Shown in pieces: positions 1 to 12,620 of a stretch of 64,000 bases of DNA; the stretch's first letter is position 1; each line of letters starts with the position of its first letter. This DNA comes from Dendrobium chrysotoxum (Eukaryota; Streptophyta; Magnoliopsida; Asparagales; Orchidaceae). Made by a program: the position numbers and the translations under genes. The notes beneath the pieces are model-generated. The model saw only the letters and a list, made by a program, of their open reading frames with translations. It was not told the DNA's origin and searched no databases. The DNA lies in NCBI GenBank assembly GCA_019925795.1, contig CM034311.1, forward strand, positions 6,620,126 to 6,684,125, read 5' to 3'.

Positions 1-3000
1 CTTCCAGCGCCTGGGCTCATCAGCTTCAAGCTCACGGACCTCTAAGATGATGTCCCTTACCACCTAGAAGCCATTCAATGGTTACACCGATCAATCTAGG
101 TCGTTCGAGTTTACGGGAGGCATTTGAATAGGGCAGCTTATTCTAGATATCCCCAATAGCATATAACATTTTGAAATCACTCCCTAGAGCTCTCTGAGTA
201 ATTCCCTCCTGTTCCCCAGCTTCCTAGCTATTCCCAGCCATCATCCCGAGCAAACTCTGGTGAAAGCTCTCTGCCCTCTGCTCGAAGTCCTACTTCTGGT
301 GATCCTCTGGCTGAGACGTTTGAAGGAGAAGTGTTCACCTTCATCCCCTGAAGCTTCTCGAGAGAAAAACCCATCCGTTGGAGCTTTCACCACAGTGAGA
401 TCCTCCTCCCGAGCTCCCTAGATAGCTAGCTTGGTCAAGTGTGAAGGGAACTTCCAATCCAACGTGATCCCGTTATTGGATTGGAAGATTCCGTCGTCCT
501 GATCCTCCCTGTGAAATCTTGAAGGATTTCACCAACGTGATCTTCGGATCACGCCAAAGAAGGTAGACTGCTTCGGGTCTATGCAGGAGATTAAAGATGA
601 AATCAAGGCCATTGGTTTTAATCAATGGCTCTGATAAAATTCAGCGATCTCGAGCCACTTTAAATCCTAACCTTCTGATCCTCCATTATCCAGCCTGTTG
701 CTAATCATTACGCTGCCAATCAGAAGACGCCGTGTGGAAAGTACGTGGCTAAGTAGGTAATTAGAGATTTAATTTCACAAGAAATTCAAGGAAGCTTTAA
801 AAAATTAGATCTCTTAAGCCACTTTGCCAAATTAGGTGTTCTTAAGCTCATTGGAAAGATCTCAGAGAGATCTTCAAAAACCTTATGGTCCCAAGCCTTG
901 ATCAGTCCTGCATAGCTATTAATTTCTGTTTAAATAATTATGTTATTTATGCATTTATGTATTCAATTTAAGTCACTATGAGTTGGAATTATGGGGGATA
1001 AATTTGGGCGTATCTCTAACATGTCAAAAATTTCCCCCCTCTGTTTAAGATGTCTAAGGGCATGTCCATGCCAATTTGGGTTTAAGGGTCATGGTTTGGC
1101 CCTTAAGTTCAAATTGGACTCATAATCTTTCCAATGAGAATTAGGATCTGATTTTTGGCATGTTAATTATGCTTAGTCTAAGGAGTTTAAGGCCACTGAT
1201 TACACCCCAATCCAAGCCTAGGGTAGTGACCTAGGAATTTCCTAAGGTAACCTAGAGGTTATTTCGGGTGGCTTGGCTAGCCACCTTAGAGGGCTCTATT
1301 TAGGCCCAAATTCAAGGGTTTGGACCTTCAGATTTGGTGATCTAATGATCCAAAATCCACTGAGTTTGGTGCCCATTTTGTCCACCAACTAGGAACCAAA
1401 AAATCCCCCTCTAGATTTGACCTAAAACCTTAAGTAATTCACTCAAAATTCATATTAAATCCAAAAAATTCACTTAAGAAGTCTAATTGACCATAATTGA
1501 ATTCCCAATCTATAAAAAATAAAAGCCCTATCAGAAAACCTGTAATTTCTTTTTAATTTAATTTCTAAGAAAAGTTAATAATTAATTTAAATAATTAATT
1601 AAAAAATAATTAAAAATTCAAAAAAAAACCTCTAAATTCTTGGAAACATCCCTTTAGGTCATTTTTTACCATTGGGGATGATTTCAAGAGGTTTGAGATT
1701 GATTTGGGACAAAATCCAAAAATCCTAAGTAATTTTAATAATTCATTAATTAAGCAAACTTTGGAAAATCGTAATTAAATCCAGAAAAATCCAATTCAGT
1801 CAAACTCAAAGCCATTCAACTTTAATTGAAATCTAATATTTTCCAAAAATGTCAAACTTCCAAAATCTAGTCAAAGTCAATAAGTCAACCTTTCGGTCAA
1901 CCGTAGTTAAAATCTAGGCCCAAACTTTAAAAAACATAACTTTTAATGGAAAATCCAAATTGAGCAAACTAGCAGTCCAATTACTCATCCTAAGGTTTAA
2001 TATTTATTAAAAATTTTAAATCTTTAAAATTAACTTTAATTAAAAAGTTAACTTTTAACCCCTTAACTAATGCAATTAAATAATTCCATAAATGCAAAAA
2101 AAAATTCAATAATTTATTAAATTCTAGAAAACTCTAATCCTCTAATTGGGTTAATGAAATCACTTAACCAATATTCTAATATATAAAATCCATTCCAGAG
2201 ATGAAGTTTTTAAGATGGACTACTCCGGGTTATGTGGCTACATGTCCTAAGGAGGCCTGGTTCCTCGAGCCTGATGGCACAACGCCATGAATAAATTCAA
2301 TAGAGCATAAAATATCATAATTAACTGACTTTAATTATTTAACTAAAGTAAAATCCTTAATTCAACTACATCAAAAAGGTTTTTAGGATGGTCTACTACG
2401 GGCTGAGGGACTATGTGTCCTAAGGAGGCCTAATTCCTCAAGCCTAGTGGCACAACGCCACGAACCGCTTGATGGAAAACATAAATCAATTTAACCTCTA
2501 AAACCAAGTCACTAGTCAAGTTAATTAAACTTTATCAACCCTTTAATATTTAACTAATTAAACTCATTCAATCAATCAACCCTTAGAACATCTCCTAAAT
2601 TAAATCATAATACATTAATACCGAACTTCAAACATAAATTTACCCTTCAACCTTCAATAAACCCGAACATTAAATAACTTTAACAAGTTACCCATTTTAG
2701 AAACTATCCAAGCCACATGACCTTCTACACACACTTTAGATAGCTTGCCAGGACAACCAACTCTAGTCTAGTCTAAGCCGGTATTTACTTTATAATTTGT
2801 GCCGGGTTTTTTGAGATTTCATTGCATGCTAAGATTAAAACTGCTTAATGTGTTTGCTTACTTTCTTTACTACACTTTGTGAATTGATGTGATGGACAAT
2901 AATTTACCCTTAGGTTAGGATCATTCTAGTTGTTCACTGAGTTTTCTGTAGGTGGTCGTGCTCGTGCATGGAAGTAAAAGGGGGGCCAATAAAGTAATAA

Positions 3001-5115
3001 TTATTATAAATGCTATAAGAGCTTCAGCTGCTTGGCCCCCCAAATAAATATGAGCATGGCCAAGCATGGCTGGATTGAGTAGTTTAATTTCTTTTTATAA
3101 CTACTTGGGTTTTTTATATTTAAATGCTTAGGATAACCCTGTAGGAGAGTCTAAAATTTTTATTTTATATAAATATAATTTGATTAAGTTAAGAGTTGTG
3201 AAAGAGTTTTTGAGTTTGGGATACTTAGACCCAAGATTAAATTCCAAAAAGGAAAGGATACCCCTCAGGGGATAATCCTTTTCCATTCAGAAGCTCAATT
3301 TTGGATCACTCCACTAGCCAAAGCAAGAAGAATAACCTCCCCTTCGGGGGTAGAGTTTTCTTTCCCATTTGGGTATCCAGGTACGATGAATCCAAGGAGC
3401 CCAAGGAGGAGGAGACCAAAGAACTGAAGATAGAAGAGTATCCCACTTAAAGTCTACTTGCGTCTGTCTTTGGATTAGAATCTGGGATTATGGTTAGTGG
3501 TGCCTGACCACTCTTAAGTTTTGCAATTTTGGGCTATAATAAATGGGGCCTTTTCCTATGGACTTTACTTTTAAGGAATTAATTTTATTGATGTTTGATT
3601 TTCCCTACTTACGTATAGAATATTGCCTGCTTTTTCTAGTTTTTTGGCATTTGTGTGTCGCTTTTTGTTTTATCTTGGATCCGCGGAGGCTCGTGAGGGT
3701 ACGACAAAATTTTTTTACTCAAACCTTAAATAAAATTTTTAGATAAGATAAAAACTCTAATGCTTTTAAGAAGTAAGCCCGGGATTGTCGGGAGTTCGCA
3801 TATACATTATTGTTGCATTAATCTTTCCTTTTGCTAGATAGCTCCCTACCTGTGGGTTTTGGCAGACCACCTGGCCTATGAGGGTGCAGATCTTTCAAGA
3901 GGAATCTATACTATCTCTAGGACAAAACTTATTTTTAAGCCTTTTAAAATTGCTTCATTCTATTTTATACATTTAATCAAGTCGATCAGCATGCATTGCA
4001 TTAGAAATATATTTAAAATAATCTAAATCTTAATTGCATTTTATTTTAGCATTTTCACCCTATATCAATCAAGGGACCAATTAGGATCTGCTCTTGATGT
4101 CGATCCCAATGCTAAAAAACTTTAATAAAAACATCCTTACTACTCTTTCATAACATGATCGGACTCATGGATTTAAAATTGACTAGGCGGTTAGCTAGCT
4201 CCCCAATCCAAGCCGAGGTAAATCTAGGTTTTGCACTGCATTAGTTAGGTTTGGGCCACCATCATTCGGCGCTGAATTTGGATTTAGGATCTGGGGCACA
4301 TTCTAAATCATAAGACCCTAACCTTCATGAATATAATCCCAAATTTTTAATAATTTTTTTAACTTAAACTAAAGTCTCTTTCAATCTAAAATTTAAAGCC
4401 CAACATTTAAATTAGGTTGGGACACCTCTGAATCATTTCAGAATCTCTAAATGTCCCATACCCTTCTCCCTTTGATTCCAAAATAAGTGCTCAACCTTGC
4501 CCTAATCCCACTTAAAATTTCAGTCTCACCCCTTTGATATCACTCCTAGAAAATCTTTAAACAAAAATTCACCATTATTTTAATCAATAGTTTTTGTAGG
4601 AGATTCTAGTCTCCCACGATGTAATTAACTATGAGGGCTTGCGCTCGTAGGAGATTTAGGACCCATATCCACCTTTTCAAAATTTATTTCCAAAATTCAA
4701 ATTAGCCTTCTTTGGAAAAATTAAATCGACAATGATCGTTAATATCATGTCCACATAATTATTAATAAATGATACTTTCTTCCTTTGGGGAATATATAAT
4801 TTGTTAATAAAATTTTGGATATGAAATTAGCGATAATTTACATAGATTATCATAGCTAGATATTAGATAAAACTTCACTTTGACCTTTCGAGGTTATATG
4901 CAGTTCTTTCTTGGATCTAGTTATGATATTCAAGGTGGGATTTACACTTCTAAATTTGAACCCCGTTTCAAAAACTTATCTCTGCTCCCCGAGGTGATAT
5001 ACTTTTTTTAATAGGTCGTTTAATTTTGGAATTAAAATTTAGAATCAATTTTTTAATTTCCAAAGAAGATTTAATTTTTTTAAAAAATAACTTTTTCAAA
5101 AAAATTCCACCAACA
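1..5115 (+). mobile_element. 5' LTR of element A (partial, very long)
   Basis: Non-coding LTR whose left end lies before the window. The right end is the CA of ...CCACCAACA at 5111-5115, followed by a primer-binding-like site. Its last 1.3 kb (from 3792) is repeated at 12618-13937 after the coding region, which defines it as an LTR. The stretch around 130 (GAATAGGGCA) aligns with 17325 in the lone LTR at 15792-22152, about 1.5 kb from that copy's start, so the full LTR was about 6.5 kb. No convincing gene is seen; short frames such as 3543-3746 are chance. Family inference: Tat/Ogre group of Ty3/Gypsy. Confidence 0.8.
2205..2472 (+). repeat. Direct repeat inside LTR A (about 95-bp block, twice)
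   Basis: Two imperfect copies at about 2205-2300 and 2378-2472, each running from TTTTTAAGATGG/TTTTTAGGATGG through CCTAAGGAGGCC to GGCACAACGCCA. A single diverged copy is at about 19470-19560 in the lone LTR, so the duplication is specific to LTR A. Confidence 0.7.
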
Positions 5116-5124
5116 AAAAGAAAA

Positions 5125-5141
5125 TGGCACGACTGGTGGGA
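5125..5141 (+). promoter_or_regulatory. Putative primer-binding site of element A
   Basis: TGGCACGACTGGTGGGA lies 9 bp after the 5' LTR. Tat/Ogre elements usually start the internal region with a TGGCG...CTGGGGA-type tRNA-complementary site; the resemblance is partial. The matching tRNA is not assigned. Confidence 0.45.
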
Positions 5142-5933
5142 CTAAGTCTCTCTCTCCATCTTTAACAATGATAAAATTTTATTTCATCGGTAGTCTTAAC
5201 TACCTTTCCTTCCGTTGGCCCCTTTACCCATTTCTTCCTTAAGAGAGCTTAGCCAACATCAAAATTCATGTCAAAAAGAGAAGTGAGGCCTCTATCAAAA
5301 AAAGAGAGAGGATTTTGACCTTCTACCCCTGGGTTGACTGGCGGGGAAATAGTGTTAAATGAAGCTTTTAAAATCTCCTTGCTAATTTTATGAACCTATG
5401 TCATTGAGTATGGGTCAATATATGGAGTTTTAAAATTATAAGGAGGCTTGTTGACCTTGTCTTTAAGATCTTCGAGCTTTCAAACTTCCAACCTTGACCT
5501 TCCACCTCTATTTGATTTATGAAGTGGAGAAGGTCAAACAATAAATCTTTTGAATTTTCCTCCTCATTTTGTAAACCTTTGGGATTGGGTGAAAATCCAA
5601 TTCGTCGTGTTTCAAAATTTGGAGAAAATTCATCTCTGTTTTCAAAATCTCTTCAAATTTTTTATTTATTTTTATTCATAAATCTAAAATTCACGCCATC
5701 ATAGACTACCCTACAACACTTCTTTGTAGCCTGGTATATGTTGCAAAAATTTCAATATCTTATCAAAGTCATAACTAACCTTTTCGTTTTATCAACATGT
5801 GTCAGATTGTAAATCCTACCACTCGGCATATGTGATAGAATACAGGGTTCATTATGATTTTTTGAAATTTAATTTAAAAAAAAAAAATTTATTCCAATTC
5901 TTCTCTTAATTCCAGAAACTCAAATTTAACTCA
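5142..5933 (+). other. Untranslated leader of element A
   Basis: Stretch between the primer-binding-like site and the first long open frame. It is AT-rich with several short broken frames (for example 5519-5704) and no recognisable domain. Long leaders are usual in the Tat/Ogre group. Confidence 0.5.
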
Positions 5934-7867
5934 ATGGTTGGTAAACTGATCTTCTCTTTCGACAAGGACCTGTCCTATAAACAAATCGATCTAGGAAGCA
6001 ACATTCTATTTGGGCTGGATTTTCATACTCTTAAGCTATCGATGAACGGGGAAAAGTTGGTTAATCTGAATGCCGCTGAATTAGACTCCCCTATACTAGA
6101 GCTGATCTTGGGATTAGGGCCTGAACCCCTTAACCTCAGTAAGGAAGAAAGAAAGTCTAAGTCCACTGTTAAGACCATTGAAGTAAAGTCCATTTTTGAG
6201 AAGGGATCGAGTTCTAAGGTCCCATTTATAAGTAAGAATCAAAAAAAGAATTATTTGAGAAGGGTTAGGAGGAAAATTGCCAAATCAAGAAAAGTGGTTG
6301 AAGTCAAAACTTTAAGTCAGGTGGAGCCAGAAGCTATCGAAGATATACTTATTCATGCTTCCTCTCCACTCCTTAGGGGGAGTCGCTTTCACCCCCTCGC
6401 CGCTGCCGAAGGGGAGGCGAGAGTGGCTAGGATAGCCAGTTCCCTCCATGCTCGGTGGATTATTCAACTAAAGAATTCCTAAGGAGAAACAGCTCCAAAG
6501 GAAAAAGGACACTGAGAAACATAATCCATACTTGTGATGCCCAATTAGGACAGACAAAAGAATAGTACATGAAGCAACTAAAAGGAGTCATTTCCCACCA
6601 CTTCCAAAAAGAAACTCTGAAGGAGGAAAAGTCCAAGGCTAAGAATTTGACTCCCCAGCTTATAAGAAGAAATAAGAAGTTCGAGAGACAGCCAACCATT
6701 TCTGTTTTAGTAGATGGTTACCACTAGGTGCCACGCCCTTCATCTTATAAAATGAAGGGTATTATACTTACATGATTTGGAAAGGGCCACCCTTCTACTG
6801 GCAAGCCGCCGGTCCCCTTGCTAAAATTTGCAAAGCTAGCCTCAGTGGTGGTGAAAGCCAAGGAGGATTTAGAAATCAAAGAGATAACTGAAGTCAAGGG
6901 CAAGAGGCTCAAGTCCCTAGAAAAGAAATATGTCCTTAAGAAGGCCAATAGAATTGATGTTCCTTCAGTCTCAATTAAGTCATCCCAGCTTTCAGTCAAG
7001 CTGTCACAAATTCCAGCCAGTGCTTCCCGGACCCCAGTCGATTTAGTTGATGTTTCAGTTACTAGTTCAGTTGATATTTCAGTTGTTGATCCAGTTGATG
7101 TCTCAGCTGATCTTTTAGATGTTTTCCCAGGAAGTCTTTCTCAGATTTCACCTATTATCCCTGAGCTCCCTACCCAAGGATCTGAGGATTTTACCTTGCT
7201 TGATGTGGGAACTGTCACTCTTCAAGCCTGTACATCACCTCCAAAGGTAGATGTCCCTCAACCTATGGTGGATGCCACCCTTCAGACTATCGACCCTGAG
7301 ACAATTGAATGGGAAGAGATAGTCCAAAATGATGACCAAGAAATGATTGAATAGTTAATGACAAAGCCTCCAAAAGCTGATGATCTCAAGTTACAAGCTA
7401 TCATTTCTAAATTGTAAGATAAAGACTTTTATGACATGATGGAATATAAAGGCTACTTACCCATTGACTATGAAGCAATAGGGGACCGACCGATCGATGA
7501 GGTAGTACAAGAAATTAAGAAAATTTTGAAAAAGAAGGAAGGTGAGGAAGCATTTGACCTCGATCTAGATGACATTTTAATAGATGAAGATGCCCTTATT
7601 AGCGATGTCTACATGGTTGATACTAGAGGACCCACTAAGGAAACTGAATTGAGTAAATGCCATTCTGGCAAGGAGGAGGGTTCAAAAGCTATTGACTCAG
7701 ACTCAAACAGATCAATGAGAGCCAGAGATGATGATCAGCATATTAAGAGCCTAGAGACACAAGTGGCAGAAATGTTGCTACAGGTTAAGAAGATGCAAGA
7801 ACGACTAGACAAGTCACAGGAGGCTTCCCTCAAATTACAACAATCTGCTCAAGTAATCACTAATTGA
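5934..7867 (+). pseudogene. Element A N-terminal gag/ORF1-like region, broken
   Basis: Open stretches of 182 residues (5934-6482), 178 residues (6818-7354) and 143 residues (7436-7867). The last two share a frame and are separated by a TAG at 7352-7354. The first is lysine- and arginine-rich in its second half. The second contains a run of (S/P)VD(V/I)S-type short repeats around 7030-7130. The third ends in a heptad-rich, coiled-coil-like stretch (about 7735-7860). I recognise no catalytic motif. The position between leader and Gag core fits the N-terminal Gag extension or extra first ORF of Ogre-type elements; that assignment is inference. Confidence 0.5.
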
Positions 7868-8089
7868 GCCAAAAAGATAGAATCCACTTCTAAAATCCCA
7901 GAGTTAATTTCAACAGCTCCACTCGTCCAACAGCTAATTTTGTCAGCCCATCCACTCCAGCCAGTTGTTCCTCCACCACCGGCCAAGAAAGATATTAAGC
8001 AATTGATCGAGGACCAAGTAAGGGAGGCCTTATCCCATTCCCAAGGGGCCGTATCTATTCCAAAGGGTAGACCCTACCCCTAGTAATAT

Positions 8090-8900
8090 GATTCAGTCCC
8101 TTATCCAAAGGGTTTTGTGCCACCATCTTTCAAAATTTTTTACTGGAATATAAAATTTGAGATAATATCTAGCATACTTTCAGGCAAGTTGTTGCAATGC
8201 CGAGGGGTCAGATGCTCTACTTTTTTGCCAATTCATTAGTAGTCTTTCCGCTATGGCTTTTGAATGGTATGCTGATCTGCCCAATGGTTTGGTGAAAATA
8301 TTTAGTGAACTTGAAAATATATTCTTAAAGAGATTTTTTTGGAGCACAGTACTGCACAATCATGGGCGATCTCATCGTTGAGAGGCAAAAGCAGGGGGAG
8401 TCTCTAGTTGAGAAGCTTTTGAACAAGGCAAGTAACCTACAGGAGGATGCTCTTATGGTGCCATTATTAACGGATCTTCTGGTGAGAAGAAGGTTAATAA
8501 GCCCATCAAGTCTTTTAAAAAGAGTGCTACAATATTAGTAGTTTATAAGGGGAACTAGCCAATTATCAGTCAGCCTAGTACTCTTTCACCATTGCCAGCT
8601 CAGAAACAACCATTTCAGATCACTCCCCAACCTCCAAGGGAGACTTACTCGACTTACATTAAAGAGAGGTTGGCTAGACCATACCTATTTAAGAGAGAGT
8701 CAGTAAGGAAGATATTTAGGACCTCCAAAAAAAGCCAGATTTCCAGTTACCTGAGGCCAGAAGGCCAGATGATACAGATAAGAAGGATGATCCCAAGTAC
8801 TATCCCTACCACCACATGTTCGGCCATTCGATCGAAGATTGCATTATTTTCAAAGATTGGTTAGAGAAGAATTTTAGGCAAGGTAACAATTACCATTCCC
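8090..8900 (+). pseudogene. gag: Element A Gag core, frameshifted
   Basis: Capsid-like retrotransposon Gag domain. About 8226-8340 reads QFISSLSAMAFEWYADLPNG followed by a helix ending KRFF, the conserved signature of the family. A frame change near 8345 leads into a stretch with GDLIVERQKQGESL. At about 8785-8870 comes a degenerate zinc-finger-like motif, YYPYHHMFGHSIEDC, whose expected first Cys is Tyr. It would have formed the particle that packages element RNA. Stops and frame shifts make it non-functional. Confidence 0.75.
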
Positions 8901-9264
8901 ATAGAGTATCTTATAGACTCGGAACAAGGGTCAATTAAAACTATTTCAGGTAATTATTCTAACATTTCTCTTTCAATAGAAGATAGTTGGGATATTGCTT
9001 TATCTCAGGCACTTAAAAAGTTAATTAATAAGTCTTTTCATCTTTCTCAATAGTTGCCCACGATGACCTAGGGCCTGATTTGGGAGGTTGACTTAAATGC
9101 TTCGCAGGAGGATGTTGAGCTGCTTCCCTCTCTAGTAGTCATAGGAACTACTACATTTCATGAAAAAGAAAAGAGAGATACTTTTGTAGAGAGGGAGTAT
9201 GTTGATGAGAGATGAATTTGGTTGGTGGATGGTGGTGTAAAAACCATTTTCACACTCTTGTTAT

Positions 9265-10310
9265 TTGACTTTTACTTTGCCCCATCAAAGGAAAAAAGGT
9301 TATAAATTTAATAAAAAGTATCCTTCTATGTCAATTTTGATAATTAACAATGAAAATGAAACACAAATTGATAATTCTTTCCAAGTAATTCTAAATTCTA
9401 TTGATATCAATCCAAGTATTCAAAAACTTGATCTTCCTGATTTGACCCTTCAAGGAGAAGATGAATTTGAAGCCTTATCAGAAAGTGACTTCCCCGAAAT
9501 TGATTTTCAGGGAAGTCCTATCATGATAGACTTTTTAGATTTTGACTCCCATTCAGAAAATAATGATCTAATACGTATGGTGAGTGCAGACACCACCTTA
9601 GTTTTCCCTCGTGAAGACATTGAGGAGTTGCAACTTTGGGATTGTAAAGTCTTACCCACTAGGCTTGCTCTACAGGATAGAGGCAAGTAAGTTATTTCTA
9701 ACAATTCAATTCCAGATCCTCTTTAACAGTTCAATTTTTTCTCCTACTCTGCTAGGTTCTGAGTTTGAAGCTTCTAAGGTTAATTATAATGTCCTAGCTC
9801 ATCTTAGGAAATTGCCAGCCAAGTTAAGTATTTACCATGCCCTCATCCTATCTAAGGAAATGAGGGAGTCTTTATTCAAAGAACTTCTCGATCTAGAGAT
9901 TTTCTTAGCTCAACCAGCTTCAACCTCAAAAGATGAAGCCCTCTACTTCAAAGAAATTTCAAGAGTGACATTTTCAGATGAAGACTTACTGTTGGGCACT
10001 GCCAATCACAATCACCCTTTTTAAATTACTATAAATGTAGGGAATTTCAAGTTATCAAGAGTCCTTATTTATCATGGTGCATCAGTCAATGTGATGAATG
10101 TAAAGACCCTTGCCTATCTTAAAGTTGATACCAGTAAGCTCACCACCAACAAGTTAATGCTATGTGGGTTCAACGAGAAAGGTAAGAGGGCTTTGGGTTC
10201 AATCACCCTTCTGTTGAAAATTGGAGAACTAAGAATGGAAGTGAAATTTTATATCATCGATTCAGCCATGTCCTTTAATGCACAGGCCTTAGATTCATGA
10301 ATATATGATA
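9265..10310 (+). pseudogene. Element A aspartic protease region, broken
   Basis: A 141-residue acidic linker (9265-9690) is followed by a frame containing YNVLAHLRKLPAKLS (about 9790), typical of the segment before the Ogre-type protease. The protease itself is at about 10024-10310. Its active-site motif, expected as DGGASVNV, reads YHGASVNV, so the catalytic Asp is lost. The downstream KLTTNKLMLCGFNEKG and the beta-strand region up to 10300 are preserved. Frame breaks near 9690 and at 10299. In a live element this would process Gag-Pol. Confidence 0.75.
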
Positions 10311-10559
10311 GCTTCATTTACCCTACATCAATGCGTCAAGTACCAATGAGACAGCATTGAATACATAATTAAGGGTGATTTGCAACCATTCTTAATTCAA
10401 GAGATCAGGATCTATGAAGATGCTATATATTTCATACCAAAAGGGTCCTCTCCCCATTCTAAAGTTGAGATCAAAATTGAGGAGAAAATAAGCGAGCAAA
10501 GCTCCAATCAAGATAAAGAATCAAAATAGGAAGAAAAATAAAAGAAAAAAGATCAAGAA

Positions 10560-11145
10560 ATATAAGAATCAAATAGCGAAGATGACCTCGAGATCGTGGT
10601 CCTTAGGTCTCCAAACATGTTACCTCAAAAAGGTAGGAGGATGGCTTTCAGGGCACGTGGTCGAGGTCATCCTTCACTTGAAAGGAGAACAACCCCTGCA
10701 TATATCAGTCCAGAATCAAATTCTGATGAAGAACTAGAAGAGTGGGGTGTTGCGATTCCTTTTGATTATCAAAAAATTAATCCTCCTCTGAAGTTTGATC
10801 TCACTTTAGATCAGGACAGTGACCCTGAGGTAGATGCTCCAAAAGTTAAAAGTGACGAGCCTAAGTTAACGATCTATGAAAAGCTTAGTAAGATAATTGA
10901 GGCCCTATCCTTGGCCCCACTATCAGTTGGTAGGATTACAGTGTTAAAGATTAAAGAGGCTCCTAACCTAAGTGGGGAAGTAAGAAAAGTCCATAAAAGT
11001 TTCCCTGGCTCCTCCTCCTTGAGGGATGAAAGTGATGTAACCCTTGAGGAGGAAGATTCCAATGAATTAATGGAATTACCTTTCGGCTACTTTTCTATTT
11101 GTGTAAAAAATACATTTTCTAAGGGCCCCATATCATATTGATGGA
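10560..11145 (+). pseudogene. Element A protease-RT linker
   Basis: Open for 181 residues (10596-11141): a basic start (MAFRARGRGHP) followed by a Glu/Asp/Ser-rich body. There is no catalytic motif. It lies between protease and RT, where Ogre-type polyproteins have a long variable linker. Probably part of the same former polyprotein. Confidence 0.5.
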
Positions 11146-11399
11146 CTAATGGTCAATCTAGATACCACGAGAATATTTGAAAAGTAAAGATCAAGAAAAA
11201 TTTAACAAGTAGTATCTGCTTTAGTACCATTAGTTCATTTGATGACAACAAATGCTATTTAATGTTAACTTATCATCTTGAATCTCAGAATGTTCCTAAT
11301 GAAGTCGTCGGCCCTCTCGAAGGACTCTATTTGGAGACTTTAAAAGATCTCGATGAGCTTCAGGTTCAGGATGCACTCCCTGAATTTGAGGAGAGATTA

Positions 11400-11790
11400 A
11401 ATCGACAGTCGATGAGTTGAGAGAAGTTAACCTGGGAATCGATAATGACCCTCACCCTACTTTTATAAGTACCCTGTTGGATGAGGATGAGTCTCACGAT
11501 CTAATTCAACTTTTGTTCGAGTTTAAGGACTGCTTTTCTTGGATATATGATGAAATATCGGGCCTGTCCATTGATGTAGTTATTCATAAACTTGGAATCT
11601 GACATGATGTCATTCCTGTTAAACAAGCTCCTCGATGCATGCATTTTGAAATAGAGCAGCAAGTCATTTCTGAGATCAAGAAACTAGTCAAAGCCAAATT
11701 TATTTGAGAGGAATAATATCCCTCTTGGGTAGCCAGCATTGTACCAATTCAAAAGAAAAATGATCATTGGAATCTTCGATAAGCCTTTTT
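11400..11790 (+). pseudogene. Element A reverse transcriptase, N-terminal remnant
   Basis: Reads REVNLGIDNDPHPTFISTLL, then FEFKDCFSWIYDEISGL, then after a stop the IKKLVKAKFI and YPSWVASIVPIQKKN motifs that open Gypsy RT. The sequence then passes within about 10 bp to an RNase H motif, so the whole catalytic palm (including the YVDD box) and thumb are missing. Stops occur at 11600, 11705 and 11779. Confidence 0.8.
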
Positions 11791-12620
11791 GGGAATTATA
11801 TTTTTTGGTGCGGTATTCTCTTAATGGGGTAAAACTAAAAAATTTATGATCCCCAGAAAAGCCAGGATTGACCTAATTTTCACAATGCCAGAGAAGGGAA
11901 TGATGTATTTTTCCTACAATTTATCAGAGCCTTGCACGCATAATGAGGCTATGTATGAAGCTCTGATAACCAGCTTGGAACTTGCAATTATGATGGAGAT
12001 TAAAGAGATAAAATTTTTGGTGATTCCCAACTCGTAATCAACCAGGTTGCAGGAACCTATAAGGTTTTGAATCCTAATCTCCTCAAGTAGCATTAGTACA
12101 CCAGGCACCTGCTCGAGCAGATACCTATCATAACTTTATATAGGGTTCCCCATGGAAGCAACTCTGTAGTAGATGCCTTAGCGAAGCTTGCAATGGAATT
12201 TACATGTCTAGAAGAGGATTAAATTAACTATCTCCGAGAGGGTAAACTTTCCCAGGATAAATCCCTCGCCAACCAGATCAAGAAACATACCCTATCATAT
12301 GTACTAGTCAAAAATACATTATACCACCAATCAATTGATCAGATGTGGCTATATTATTTAGATAAATGAGAGGCCCTAAATATCGTTAATGAGGTCCATT
12401 CTGAATTGTGCGGTGCTCATCAATTAGGTCCAAAAATAAAGTTGAGAATCAAAAGACTTGGATATTACTGGCCTATAATGATTGACGATTGCATGAACAT
12501 TATAAAATGTTATCATCAATGCTAGGTTCACGGTGTGGTTTTACACTAGCCGTATAATGTATTACATCCCACGATAGCTTTGTGGCCCTTCTAAAGTTAC
12601 GGCACGGATATTATCGTGAG
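11785..12620 (+). pseudogene. Element A RNase H and integrase N-terminus, truncated
   Basis: WELYF at about 11788 opens the RNase H. TMPEKGMMYFSYNLSEPC and YEALITSLELA follow, nearly identical to the minus-strand copy at 63485-63733. At 12385-12540 comes the integrase zinc-binding region (HSELCGAHQLG, GYYWP, KCYHQC). The core starts with LWPF and a stop at 12590, then ends at about 12620 where LTR sequence begins. The D,D-35-E residues are absent. Confidence 0.8.

Noticed and set aside
3543..3746. 67-residue hydrophobic frame in LTR A.
   Set aside because: Not conserved in the matching part of the lone LTR (about 20960-21100), and it lies within LTR sequence.
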